Positions 46,268-58,160 of a stretch of 64,000 nucleotides of DNA are shown here, in pieces. The notes beneath the pieces were generated by a model. The model was not told the DNA's origin. It saw nothing but the letters and a program-made list of their open reading frames with translations, and made no database searches. Made by a program: the position numbers and the translations under genes. Origin of the DNA: Siphonodentalium dalli (lineage: Eukaryota; Mollusca; Scaphopoda; Gadilida; Siphonodentaliidae); assembly GCA_032622095.1 (NCBI GenBank), contig CP136069.1:104684278-104748277 (forward strand), given 5' to 3'. The first letter of the stretch is position 1; each line of letters starts with the position of its first letter.

Positions 46268-46800
46268 AAATCCAAGATGGCGGCCAAAATGGCAACCAGA
46301 AATAAAAAATCGCCGAAAATCTCTGATTTTAACATCAGTGAACACTATTGTCATGACAACTCCACACCTGCTTACTATTGTGAGTTGGGAACACTTAGGT
46401 GAAGAACTTTCCTTGTACCGTATCCAAATAAAAGTCCCCCAAATCCAAAATGGCGCCCACAATGGCGGACAGATTTTGAAAAATCACCGAAATTCCCTCA
46501 TATTCACATTATTGGGCATTATTGTCGAGACAACTCCACCCATGCTTACAATTGAGTTGGAAATACAGAGGTGAAGTAATTACATTAGATCTCATGCAAG
46601 AAATTGTTTTCCAAATCGAAGATGGTGGCCAAAATGGCGACCGAAATTTGAAAACAATTCTACATTTCTTTACTTTCTTACGATGTGCGTTATTGTTTCG
46701 CGATTTCTATCCACCATTACATGTTGATATGGAATAGTGACATGAAGTATTCATTAGGGTTTGGCAATTGATAGTTACAGCCAAGATCGCTGCTAAATTG
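46268..46800. repeat. ~172 bp units with AAGATGGCGGCC in the left arm
   Basis: About four units start at 46,272, 46,447, 46,620 and 46,785 and carry CCAAGATGGCGGCCAAAATGG or close variants, followed by GAAATTTGAAAA and TTACAAT.GAGTTGGAA-like text. The mirror-image units are in the right arm at 52,030-52,560. AAGATGGCGGC matches the YY1 core, but this may be chance or a repeat property. Confidence 0.75.
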
Positions 46801-47794
46801 GCAGCTAGTAATTGAAAAGAAATCGATATTTTCACATATTAATTTCAACTTGTTGTCATAATATCGGTATGTATGGACGAAACTGTACATAAGCCATCTA
46901 CTAGTTCAACTTAAAGGTATCAAAACGCATAACATAGCTCGTATCCTTCTGGAAAGATGAAAAACCACAATTAATATCGCGATGTGGCATTTCGAAATCC
47001 AGTCTCCACTTAGCGCCGATAATGGTCGTAAGCGTAGGTGCGCCAAATAGTTATATCAGAACAATTACCTGATAACAGATTCTGATTTGCCACATCACGT
47101 CCATAATTATCTGGACCAGCTTCCATTTCTTTGTCTGATAAATCTAGGTCGCTCACACCGACAAAGTATTCATTTTCCGGTGTCTAGCTTACAATTTTAA
47201 ATATTTGCTAACTATGATATTTGTGCATCATCTTGAACTAGGAAGGCATATGGCCGATGAGTATGCAAGCTTACAGAAGGTCATCTCTATGTATGTGTCT
47301 CATACCCCATGGGATAACGACATGTACACCTGCGAACCAGTTAGCTAGTCACTTCTCAATAGATGGTTCGTCAACTCACAAACTCAGCGAACCCATTGGC
47401 ATATGTGGACAACTTCGACAGTGTTTCGAAGGTTGCTAGCTGTCTCATTCCCTTGGACAGATGTCTATCTGCTAAGGAGAAGACCCTAGTGTACAGACTA
47501 CCCACACTTCTTGACCATTATCCGAAGCAAACTGTGTGACGCCCCACAGTTGTCTCGTCGAATATCTCCCAGCAGAGAAGAACAATGCTTGCGGTGCTAG
47601 TTTGTGGACATGCGCCATAATAGTGGGAATGAAATGGGCCACTGTATACACCACCCCTACACCTTGTGCATGTTTAAGATATCGAATGTCATGCGTGTCG
47701 GTTTTATTTGGTGTGGTAAGATTGTATTTCCACATCCGTTTCGAAGCCTTTCTGATTCAACTACGTAAACTTTTGTCTGGATAATACTATGCTA

Positions 47795-50464
47795 CCCTTA
47801 CATTTCCCAAGTGTGTTATAAGTGTCAAATAAGTGTTGCATAAGTGTAGGAAATGTTTTACTCTAAGTGTGCACTTACAACCAAGTGTACAAGTCCAACA
47901 GTGGCAGTGAGTGTGGTGCAAGTGTAACATAAGTGTACAGTAAGTGTACGTTCCAACTATGTAAATGAGGTGAGTGTCATATAAGTGTATGATTCTAAAG
48001 TGTGGTATAAGTGTATATTGGCAAGTGTAATATAAGTGTATAATAATTGCAAGTGTTTTATAAGTGTAAGTTCTGAATGGGGTTGTAACTTGTAAGTGTA
48101 TTGTAAGTGTACAATGGTGATTGTGATGCAAGTGTATTATTTAAGTGTATAGTACATGTATTAGTAAAATAAGTGTATATCATAGATGGGCATGCACATA
48201 TTAAATTTCACTATCAATGATGGCAATTGATGCATTAATCAAGGGAATCACATTCACAATGATTTAGACTGATAAAATACTTTATTATATTATTAATAAT
48301 GTTTTAATATATAAATCATCTATCGATTAGGTTCCTTGGCTCAATAAATATACCGTATTTCATAAATCTGGTGCTGATATGAGACGTTTGAATGAGCTGA
48401 AGTATCTTCAAGCTTGTCTCTTCCCGTTAGTCTTTACTCCACTTATGTCATGATGTCCATGTCATATTCAGTACCATGTCCCATTTAAAGCATGCAGTGC
48501 CTGCTGTGGGATGTTTAGTTTAGCACTGAGAGTGAGACTGAGAGAAATTTGCAAACGTTGGCATGACCGATTCCAGTTTTTTTTTGCCAAAAAAGCTGTA
48601 AGTGAGTCATTTTTCTTCTTCTTCTGATGTCACATTGTCTCTGAGATGATCCAAATTCCAATGTGCTCTGTGTGCCCAGTCTACCCCTCCACCAAAATTA
48701 GTTATGTCCGGTATCACAAGCATTTGGACAAGACGTCAAGATGATTGAAATTGAATCCGTGATCAGTCCTCTTGGCGAGTCTTGCCAACATTGGGCAACA
48801 ATGAAACATGCGAGAGATCAATCACTGAATCAGCTGGACGACAGCCATCACTCTCCGATTGAGAATTATCACTTGTAAATATATGTATCTTGTATATCTG
48901 AATTTAGCGCACGTTTCCATCGGTTATAATCTGTATGCATCCAGTGTGATTTTACTGTTGACATTTAATTTCTCAATGTCATCGTGTCATTGCAGGATCA
49001 CCGGTGGAATTGGGAACAAACTTCGCCTATTTGCGTAATTATTTGCCGAATTCAGCCTCCTACCACCTGTTCTATCTCTAGTGTGTTTAGTTCCTTTCTT
49101 CTTTTTGCCAAATTGTTGAATTGTTTTGGCTTTTCTCGCCGTCATTTTCGTAAATGAAAGCTGTTGTCAAATAAAATGCAGATGAAATTTAAATTTGATT
49201 TCTTGACCGCCGAATGACCGGAATGTGGTCTGCGCATGCGCATGTAGTCACCGTCACAGTCACGTGTTAGCTTTTAGCCAATCGTATGCTCAGTTCTAGG
49301 ATATCACTTGATTTAGACAGGAATTTCCCAATAAAATGATGACATCAGAGGACAATGTTTACACACATTAAATTTCCCATACACGAACACGTGGGCAGAA
49401 AGCCGCAAGCATTTAAAATTACTTTGGGAGATTTACAGTGGGTCGATAATCACACGTATATACAGTTAAACTTTGTTATTTTTGATACATTTTACGTTAA
49501 ATTAAAAACAGATAGCAGTTGTTACATATACGTACTTCTCCGAGAATGTTAATTTTTTTTTTTATCTGTATCATTATGTTATTGTCACGAAATTACGCTA
49601 ACTATCAAACTTTTGCCATAAAAAAACCCCGATAAAAATAATTCTATTTGGGAGTATTGCACGTCAAAATTACGGGTTTAGAAACGATTTTTATTATACT
49701 TAATTCTGATCTGCGTCGTCAAACTACTATCATACAACATTTCTATATTCGTAATGGCCATTTTTTGACTGCAGGTGTGTTTGGAAACACAATCATTGAA
49801 GCTTTCATATACGCCAATTTCAATATACGTGATAGCGACCAATTTTCATTGTTTCTATGGCAAACATTTTGCAGTTAATAAATTGTAGATATACATACTC
49901 ATATATCTTTATTTTAGCACAAAAGATTCATAAAATTTATTACTATCGGAATATAAATAACAGAAAAATGAAATACCGGTAATTTCAAAATTGAAAAAGT
50001 TCATATTTAATATAAGACGGCAATTAAATAGTACCAATGTGCGAGGCTCTGAGCAGTATTCCTGAACATATCCATATCAAAGTTTGATAAGTGTGGTATA
50101 AGTGTTGATAAATTTTTCCAAAGTTCCATAAGTGTACCTTTAAGTGTGGGGCAGTGTTCCCAAAACATTTTAAAAGTATAAGTATCATCAGTGTGTCATA
50201 AGTGTAGAGAGAACTTTTCAAAGTACCATAAGTGTAGCTGTAAGTGTGGGCAGCATGCCCAAAGATTTTCAAAGTCTCAAAAGTGTAGAGCAAGTGTACA
50301 CTTATTACAACACTTACACTACACTTACGAAATAAGTGTACATTTCGAAAAAAGTGAGTGTGGTACAAGTGTACTGAATTAAAAAAACAAAAGTTACAAG
50401 TGTACTATAAGTGTATACCTGAACTACACTTACAATGAAAGTGTACACTTAGAAAATATAAGGG
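47795..50464. mobile_element. TA-flanked non-autonomous transposon with AAGTGTA arrays, copy B
   Basis: 2,670 bp copy of 19,311-21,978 in the same orientation, flanked by TA (47,793-47,794 and 50,465-50,466). Terminal and array regions are nearly the same, with scattered substitutions and small indels inside. It was inserted in the spacer of the palindromic element. Confidence 0.9.
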
Positions 50465-53154
50465 TAGCCTCCCTCAAAACAGTCGGATGGACTAAATGAT
50501 AATGTCTTTATAGCATGAATGTATGCGTGTTTTGTTATCCTCTCTCGGGGTTAGTGTCAGTATGTGGGCGGTATTCAAGAAAATGTCAGGAACTGTGGTG
50601 CATTTATTTCACTATGTATTTAAAGAACAATTTACAGTCTCGATGGCAATGGCTGTGGACGTTGGGGAACGCGACCTTTATGATCATATACCTTTATATA
50701 TATAACTTTAGAATATAGTAGTTAATGTCTCATGTAGGAAAATGGTCGCAATGGTGATGTTACCAAGAAATCACTTGGTGTACCAACGTTTGTTGAACTG
50801 AATGCAAGAGCTCATCAACGTAACATTCCTCTGGATGTTCTTCGCGTTGAACATTTCACCCTTATGTTCATGGCATTTGTACTTTCTTGAACCATACCAC
50901 CCAGCGTGAGTATGATATATCAACCAACTATCAAATGTATCGCCTTTAAGACTACACCCCAGTCTTGGTAGGGCTTATACAGCAGTAGCCAATGGCATAC
51001 TCCTGGTCCAGTTGTTTAAGAATGGCTTCCAAACGGATGGGAACATACAATCTTAGCATACAAGGAAAGCAAAGCCACATATGAGATCCTGTCTGAATCT
51101 AAAACATAACAAAATAAGGGGCGGTGCAGTCATGGTCCAATTTCATTTCCAATATCATGACACATACCCAAAAACTAGCACCGTGTGTATTGTTACGCCA
51201 ACAAGCTTGTTCTTATGATCATGTTCAAGGAGTTTGGGTATATTATGCATTATGGTCTTCTACGCCTTAGCAGAAATGCATCCGTCAAATGTCGGGCTTT
51301 CAACATTCGAAGCCATATCCAGAAGTTGTCCGGGTACGTCAGTACATTAGATGGGTATGTGAATTGATGAACCATATATTGAGAAGTGGCTGTTTGGGAA
51401 AATCACCAGGTGTACACGTTGTTATCCCCATTAGGTCACCAAAGCGGACAATACGCAGACAGATATGTCCTTCTGAAAGCTAGTATACGCATCGATCGAA
51501 TACCTTTATAGTGTATCGCACAAGATGACGCATATACCCCATATGTATCATCTGAATTATACCATAAGCTATACCACGAATGAAGCTCGCTAAGAATTCC
51601 AAGCTTTCGAAACAAACACGTGAGCTGGACACCGGCTTATGTATTGTTTGAAACATTCCGATTAGTGGCACCCTTCTACAAGAAGAGTAGTGAACTGTTG
51701 TTGTGAGTGAGATAGATTAATCTGACGAAGAGACGGAAACGAGTCTAGATAATGCTGAATGTGGCAATTCAGAATAAGCTCAGGTACTGTTGTTTTGATT
51801 CTTGGAAGTCATAATATGACTATTCGGTGCACCTATATACGGTTACGGCCAGAATGAGCCCTTAGTGGAGAATGGGTTTTGAAATGCCACATCGCGATTG
51901 TGGGTTTTCATCCTTCCAAAAGGCTACGACTTACATTGGAACTAATAGTTGGCTTATATTATGTACCGTTTCGTTTATGCAAATTAATATTATGACAAAA
52001 AGTTGAAATTAGTATGTGATAATATCGGCTTCTTTTCAATTTCTGCCCGCCAGTTTGGCCGCCATATTGGCTGTGAGTGTCACTTGCCAAACCCTAATGA
52101 ATAATTCATACATATCAACATGTAATGGTGGGTAGAAATCGCGAAACAATAACGCCCATTCTAAGAAAGTAAAGAAATGTAGGCGTGTTTTCAAATTTCG
52201 GTTGCCATTTTGGCCACCATCTTCGATTTGGAAAACCATTTCTTGCATGAGATGTAAGGTAATTACTTCACCTCAGTATTTCCAACTCAACTGTACGCAT
52301 GGATGGAGTTGTCTCGACAATAAAGCCCAATGATGTGAATATGAGGGAATTTCGGTGATTTTTCAAAATTGTGGGCGCCATTTTGGATTTGGGGGACTTT
52401 TATTTGGATATGGTACAAGGAAAGTTCTTCGCAAGTGTTCCCAACTTACAATAGTAAGCAGGTGTGGAGTTGTCATGACAATAATGCTCACTGATGTTAA
52501 AATCAGCGATTTTTTATTTCTGGTGGCCATTTTGGCCGCCATCTTTGATTTGGGTAAATATTCCTCAACTCAGGTATAAGAGGAATCCTAGCTCGAGTAT
52601 CTCCTGCAAATATATATGCATATAATGGCAATAACATTCATTGATTCGAAACATAACATCGCGTTATTAACGGAGATTCGGCTTTGACCTATGATACCGG
52701 CATTTGGGAAAACGTGATTTCGGACAAAAATATCCCGCAATGAATGCATATTATGGTCCCCATGTATTCGCCAATGACTCCTCTATATGATAAATGTATA
52801 ACATGATGCAAAAATTCTAACATTTTCCCACAGAGACAAACGAAAGGTGGTAACATGACAGAAAAATAGCATATTTTCACATTTCGGCGGCCATCTTGGA
52901 CGCCATATTGGATTCTGGTATCGGATTTTTGGCTAATTTGTAAGGGTTGTATATTACCATAACGAATCGAGCGGAAAACAAGACGGCATGTGACATCATC
53001 TTTACTATAACGGCGATCAAAGAGACCTGGTGCATTTAAAAAAAATGGACGCCATCTTGTCTGGAGTCTCTGCGGCCACTTTGTTTTCTTGTTAACAAGT
53101 GAAAAAAATTAGAGGAGACCTTAGGGAAGAAAATTAGTGGGGTGAAGTTAAGTC

Positions 53155-53541
53155 CTGGGCTGCTAGGAGTTCCTCTTTGTCTTGGACGGAAGCATTGGTT
53201 GTCCACTCGGCGCGGAGGGGTTCGAGCATGTTGCTCACTTTGGTAACTTCCGCATTGAGAGAGTTTTTAGTGATGCTGATAATTTCGCATCCTGCTGTGG
53301 CCATAATCGTTTCGAAACGTTCTTTAGTGGTATCTGGTACTGGTGCCCTGCGTTTGGGTAAGGTGGGTCTCAGTCCTTTGGGAGTAACTTCCTGTTCAAT
53401 GCACGTAGTAAGGAATTGTTGCTGCAGAGTCAGCTTGAGGCGTTTGGTGGTTGCATTTCGGATCTTTCTGTAGAGATCAGTGTTTTCAGTGCTGATTGTT
53501 GCACGTTTATGCGATGTAGAAGATTCTGGTTCCCCACCCAT
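53155..53541 (-). pseudogene. Penelope-like element N-terminal fragment
   Basis: A frame from ATG at 53,541 (MGGEPESSTSHKRAT) with KRLKLTLQQQFLTTCIEQ and GLRPTLPKRRAPVPDTTKERFE, then an acidic/Leu-rich helix. It reads on the same strand as the RT part at 43.4 kb and stops at the palindrome edge. It is the N-terminal region expected upstream of the Penelope RT. Confidence 0.7.
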
Positions 53542-53796
53542 GCGTTTCTACTGGGACTTTAAATCATTTGTAACATTTTTAACACTTGTAACATCCGTCT
53601 ACGAGCGGTCTCTTTGGTATCTCCCCCCCCCTATGCATGTCGAGACTGTCGATGACTGTGTTTAGAGAAACGCTGGGTGTTGTACATTTGTTTTCTAAAG
53701 TTGTCAATGTAGCACCATCATTGTTTACAATACACCGGTCATTAATATCAGATTAAATTCCTTTTCTCAGAGCTTTAAGTGTGTCTGGCATTTGTA

Positions 53797-53883
53797 GAAT
53801 GAGGTTCCCAGAGGGTGAATTTAATTATGCTACCCTGCACAGCAGGCTAGCATCACCAAATATACCCTATGAGGACCTCATTC
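53797..53883. repeat. 87 nt imperfect hairpin, twin 1
   Basis: Left arm GAATGAGGTTCCCAGAGGGT.. pairs with the complement of ..ACCCTATGAGGACCTCATTC; the inner arm ends with GCTA.CCTGC/GCAGGCTAGC. Bulges occur at several positions. A related hairpin lies 300 bp downstream. Confidence 0.65.
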
Positions 53884-54095
53884 TGCTTAGGCTTCTTCTT
53901 CTGGGAAGTATCTAGAGTCTCAAATTGACATTTTTAGCAGCTCTTTTCCCTTCTGTTCAGATTCTAAAATGCATAATTGAGGTGTCAAATGGGTGCGCAT
54001 ACTGTCATATGTCAGTAATGTCACCAACTTCAGCTGGAGAACTTCTGTCTGTCCCAAAGTCTCCCATAGCAGTTTAGGGCTATTAAAGTAAAATT

Positions 54096-54172
54096 GGGTT
54101 CCCAGATGGTGAATTTGGTGATGCTAGCCCACCTTACAGAATAGCATCACTACATTCACCCTTTTGGGACCT
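54096..54172. repeat. 77 nt imperfect hairpin, twin 2
   Basis: Left arm GGGTTCCCAGATGGTGAATT and GGTGATGCTA pair with the complement of TAGCATCAC..ATTCACCC..TTTGGGACC. The arms have the same words as the hairpin at 53,797-53,883, so the two are copies of one element. Confidence 0.65.
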
Positions 54173-54239
54173 CAGACACACTAAATTCACGCTTGGCTGT
54201 TCCAATATTATTTTCTTAACCACTTATCTATGTGAACTC

Positions 54240-55290
54240 ACTGGACAAAAAAGTGGGGGGGGGGGTATATTGGATTAAAACTCTTGGTCTGTCCATCCAT
54301 CCATCAACAATTGTTTTCTTCTCGAGATCTATATGAATTCCCTACCTGTATGTGACTCACATTCAGATTTGTTCAAATAAGTTCATCAGGTCAAATAGGA
54401 GGGATGCCAGGGCGATAACGTTTCCCCTCCATAGTAATTCCAACAACTATTACTACTCAAGAACCATCAAGTCTATTTAGCTTATATTTGTGTATGCAGG
54501 GTCCTTGGGTGGCATGTTTAGATCTGTTCCAATGGGGTCCTTTTTGGAAAATCAATTAACATCAACTCTTAAAAGCGAATGTTTAAAATTATAAGATAAA
54601 TAGATATCAGATATGGAGATTCATGTTTGTTCAAATAGGGGCAGAGGTAAGAGATTTAGCTCTGCCCCACCCACACTACCTGTATCTATGCTGTACGCTA
54701 CTGGTATAATAAGATAATGTCATATTCTTGCAGGGATGTCCCCACAGTTGGGGAGGTGATTTACAGATTTGGTCAATGAAATGTAAATTTTGAGCTCACC
54801 TGAGACGAAGCTATAGTCATCACTTCTCATCTGTCACCTGTTCATCTGTCTGTCAACAATTCTGTGAACATCTTCTCTAGAACATAAGACTGAATGGGTT
54901 CATATTTGGTGTGGATTTTCCCTAGGTGACTCACATTCAGATTTGTTCAAATGAGGTCACTCTTTCAAATGGTTGTGAAGCCAGGGCCATAACTCTTGTC
55001 CTCACATAATAATTCTTAAAAACGACTTCTCATCTACCATCAGGTTGAATGGGTTCATATTTGGTATGAAGGGTCCTTGGGTGACTGGAGTTCAGATTTG
55101 TTCAAATGGGGTCACTTGTTTTAAATGGGGTTTCAAATTTATTCAGATGGGGTCACCAGATTAAATAGGGTGGGACCAGAGACATAACTGTATGTCTCTA
55201 TAGTAATATTTAAAATGTCTTCTCAAGAGAGGTTGGACTATTTAGCTTACATATAGTATGGAGGATCCTTTAGTGACTGAGATTCAGATT
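54240..55290. repeat. GAGCTATAGTCATCACTCC-type GTCC repeats, copies 3 and 4
   Basis: A first block at about 54,240-54,780 has the GTCCATCC tract, CAACAATT.TTTTC and CAGATTTGTTCAAAT words. A second at 54,795-55,290 starts GAGCTCACCTGAGACGAAGC. Both match the copies at 11.9 and 36.8 kb. Confidence 0.65.
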
Positions 55291-55309
55291 TGTTAACATG
55301 AGGCATCAT

Positions 55310-55790
55310 TAAAATACAAAATTCATTAAAACATCTACCTTGGAACTACCTGACTGATTAATCTGACATACATATATGCTGTTTTTGGGTCCATGGATAA
55401 TTGGTCTTCAAACATGTCTAAATAGTTTTATAAAAAGGTGCTTGTGAGATTGGAAATTTCCAACAATTGAAAAAGTTTGAGAGTCGGTTGTGAAATTCCA
55501 ATCTAAGACTTGGGAGTCTGGAGCCTGGTCGGGAAGGGACATGCGCTGGAGGAGGGGGTGGGGTGATCAGTAGCGTACAGTTGGTAATTTAAAAGTAGAT
55601 ATTCGCCGATCTACATACATGAAGCCTCTCTATCCACATATCCTGTTTAGATCTACTTCTTTTAAAGTGATTATGAAAAGTTCTAACTGTTATGGTCTCC
55701 AAAGTCCCAGCCTTATCAGTCTTTGCAGTCTGGTATGATACCCCACAGTCTTTGACTGTCTTGTTTTTGGGTAAATTGGGTGTGAATGCA
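55310..55790. repeat. Interspersed repeat, direct copy of 1-470
   Basis: Matches the first 470 bp of the window in order and orientation, with small indels, and lacks the long poly-G tract. Confidence 0.75.
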
Positions 55791-55869
55791 CCTACCTGTT
55801 GAGAAGAGGGGTTGGGAGGCTCAGAATGCTTGATAAAAATAAAATCCAATGACCCCCCTGCTGCTAAAG

Positions 55870-56427
55870 TATATTTGTCATTCTATTTAAGAGATACATA
55901 TATTCTTGCAAAATGAGGGACCTTGAACCCGTAGAATATGGCTCATATCATGAATTATAACTCATTTGTGTCTGCCCCATTCAAGATAATCTCCACAAAA
56001 AAGAGAGATGTAGCTTATATATTGCAACATTTCTTTTAAACTGAGAATAATTAGCCAGTCTAGCACCTGGACATTTCTTTAAACATTTATATCTTCATGG
56101 AGATATGATAACCAGGTGTCATGGAGATATGATAACCAGGTGTCTTCAAAATCTTAGTCTAACCTACTAGATTGGTTTATACATCTCTATGTAAAACCCA
56201 ATTGTCTTCTTTTATTTTTGAGAACTAATGTGTTATTGCAAAAAAAAACAAATGTCAATTCCAACCACATCGACTGTATGATTTAAAAATTGATAACATC
56301 TGAAGTAAGTGCAGTTGTAAATAAATAAATACTGCTTTATACAGAGTGGGATGAATTAATCGTGATAAACAAAATGACAATCACTCTGACAAGGTGAGCC
56401 GGCCACTACTTTAAATCCATTTATGCA
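55870..56427. repeat. Inverted, uninterrupted copy of the 2.5-4.7 kb repeat
   Basis: The reverse complement shares GACAATTGGGTTTTACATAG, CTGGCTAATTATTCTCAG and GATTGTCATTTTGTTTATC with 2.63-2.85 and 4.57-4.69 kb but has no 1.7 kb transposon between them. A short CACCTGGTTATCATATCTCC unit is duplicated at the insertion point. Confidence 0.75.
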
Positions 56428-57307
56428 TAATGACCCAGGGTTAAAGTGAAGAAAGATGAAGACATTGTTTTATTGTGGATAGGCTCCCATCAGCTGTGTT
56501 TTTGAGATGGGACATTTATATAGAAAATCATAAAATATTTATATACATAACGAATCCTGAAATAGAATATTTACATAACCTAAAAATAATGTTGCGGGCG
56601 ACCAAAAGACCGCTTGCTAAATTAGTTGCTGAAGAAAAGGTGGTGCTCAATGGGGTGGTGGCGGGCCAAAAAACCAAGAGACTAAAATTTATGTGTTGTA
56701 AAAGTTTGTGAAATTAAACAAACGTGTTGAAAGCAAAGGAAAAACCAAGACGAAAATTTTTTGCTTCCGACACCAAAGAAAGTTCTTGAGAAAGGACGCG
56801 ATGCTATTAGCTTTTCAATTTGCCAAACTGTCCCCCCTTGTAATTAACTCATCAACCAATGAGAATGTTTAATTAGTCATTAGCCTAATGAAGTAGCAGC
56901 CACTTGTCGATGCTAGCTGTTCTTAGAATTGATATCATTGAGTACGCAGTGGCTTTCGAATGTGTGCGCGAACCTGATTTAACGTTACACTGCGCAACTT
57001 CCGTCCGGTTCTTATAATCGTAACCAAAATTAACAGTAATTTGTACTAGGAAGCAATGATCATCTGTGACGTTAAGCATAAAAACACACGACTGCGTGCG
57101 AATGTATATTTATGCATAACGACCCAGGGTTAAAGTGAAGAATGATTAAGTCATTGTTTTATTGTGGATAGGCTCGCATCAGCTGTGTTTTTGAGATGGG
57201 ACATTTATATAGAAAATCATAAAATATTTATATACATAACGAATCCTGAAATAGAATATTTACATATTAAACCTAAAAATAATTTTGCGGCGACCAAAAG
57301 ACCGCCA
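56428..57307. repeat. ~190 bp direct repeats around a ~500 bp core
   Basis: 56,428-56,615 and 57,115-57,307 both run from GACCCAGGGTTAAAGTGAAGA through GGATAGGCTC.CATCAGCTGTG and ACATAACGAATCCTGAAATAG to GCGACCAAAAGACCGC. In split-direct-repeat elements, B1-A2-B2 has this form, but the matching A1 was not found. Confidence 0.6.
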
Positions 57308-57365
57308 CAGATGAAGTTGAAATACTTCATCACGCCCACAACATAGAAAAGGGGGGGGGTCGATC

Positions 57366-58160
57366 TAGCCCTGCAAGAACGGCTGAACTACTAGTAGAAT
57401 GAAAAAATTGTGCCAGTTTAGCCCTGCAAAACTGACGAGGTAAATTTAGTTAATGTATAGGTTAAATGAGGGTGACTATCGGCAATCATTGTTGTTAAGA
57501 GTTTAAATATCACTGCCCATCTAGCCCTGCAAGACTGACTATGAATTATACGTCTAGTACCAATAAAGCCCTTCACATCAAAAATTTGCTTGCCAAACAA
57601 GCCCTGCAAGACTAGCTATGAGTTAAATTTATAATTGTACTTTTATTTACTATTAATCCTCCATAATTGTTATATTATTTAAAAATTGGAATGCTGCCTG
57701 GCAGTCAAGCCCTGCAAAATTACCTATCAGTGAAATTTATAACTCTTGTCAATTGAGCCCTGCAAAACTGACTAAAAATTGATCTTTAAATAATATTACT
57801 AGCATATTGATTTAAAATCGATATTCTGCATGCCCGTCTAGCCCTGCAAGACTGACATAAAGAATTAAACGGGTTATGATTGAAAACATTTGTTACAATT
57901 GAAGCATTTTGTCCCCAATCTAGCCCTGCAAGACTGGAGACTCAGCCCCTCCCTCTATACTAATGTTAAGCTTAAAATTGAAGCATTTTGTCCCCAGCCT
58001 AGCCCTGCAAGACTGGAGACGCAGCCCCTCCCTCCAGACCAGTGTTGAGCCTATTGACCAATAATTTATCTTGACATAAAGAATTAAACGGGTTATGATT
58101 GAAAACATTTGTTAAAATTGAAGTATTTTGTCCCCAATTTAGCCCTGCAAGACTGGAGAC
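57366..58160. repeat. Ten dispersed copies of TAGCCCTGCAAGACTGAC
   Basis: Copies start at 57,366, 57,419, 57,522, 57,599, 57,707, 57,755, 57,839, 57,921, 58,000 and 58,140. All contain AGCCCTGCAA; most continue with R-ACTG. Spacing is irregular (48-140 bp) and the spacers are AT-rich and mostly unrelated, except the last three, which share CATTTTGTCCCCA before and GAGACTCAGCCCCTCCCTC after. They follow the recombinase gene. Confidence 0.85.

Larger units (their letters stand above)
43562..53157. mobile_element. Large palindromic (foldback-type) element inside the PLE
   Basis: The left arm (43,562-47,770) and right arm (51,005-53,157) are inverted copies. The shared outer end reads CCAGGACTTAACTTCAC, and similarity is continuous, with decreasing identity, for ~2.1 kb. 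The left arm has a 2.08 kb insertion at 44,018-46,096 absent from the right arm. The spacer has ~0.5 kb unique DNA (50,467-51,004) plus TA-element copy B. Without insertions it is ~4.8 kb. A GCAG flank is found at both ends but the duplication is not certain. No intact ORF was seen in either arm. Confidence 0.85.

Noticed and set aside
57366-58160. CRISPR array
   Set aside because: Spacing is irregular (48-140 bp), there are no cas genes, the copies diverge, and the context is a eukaryotic DIRS-like element.
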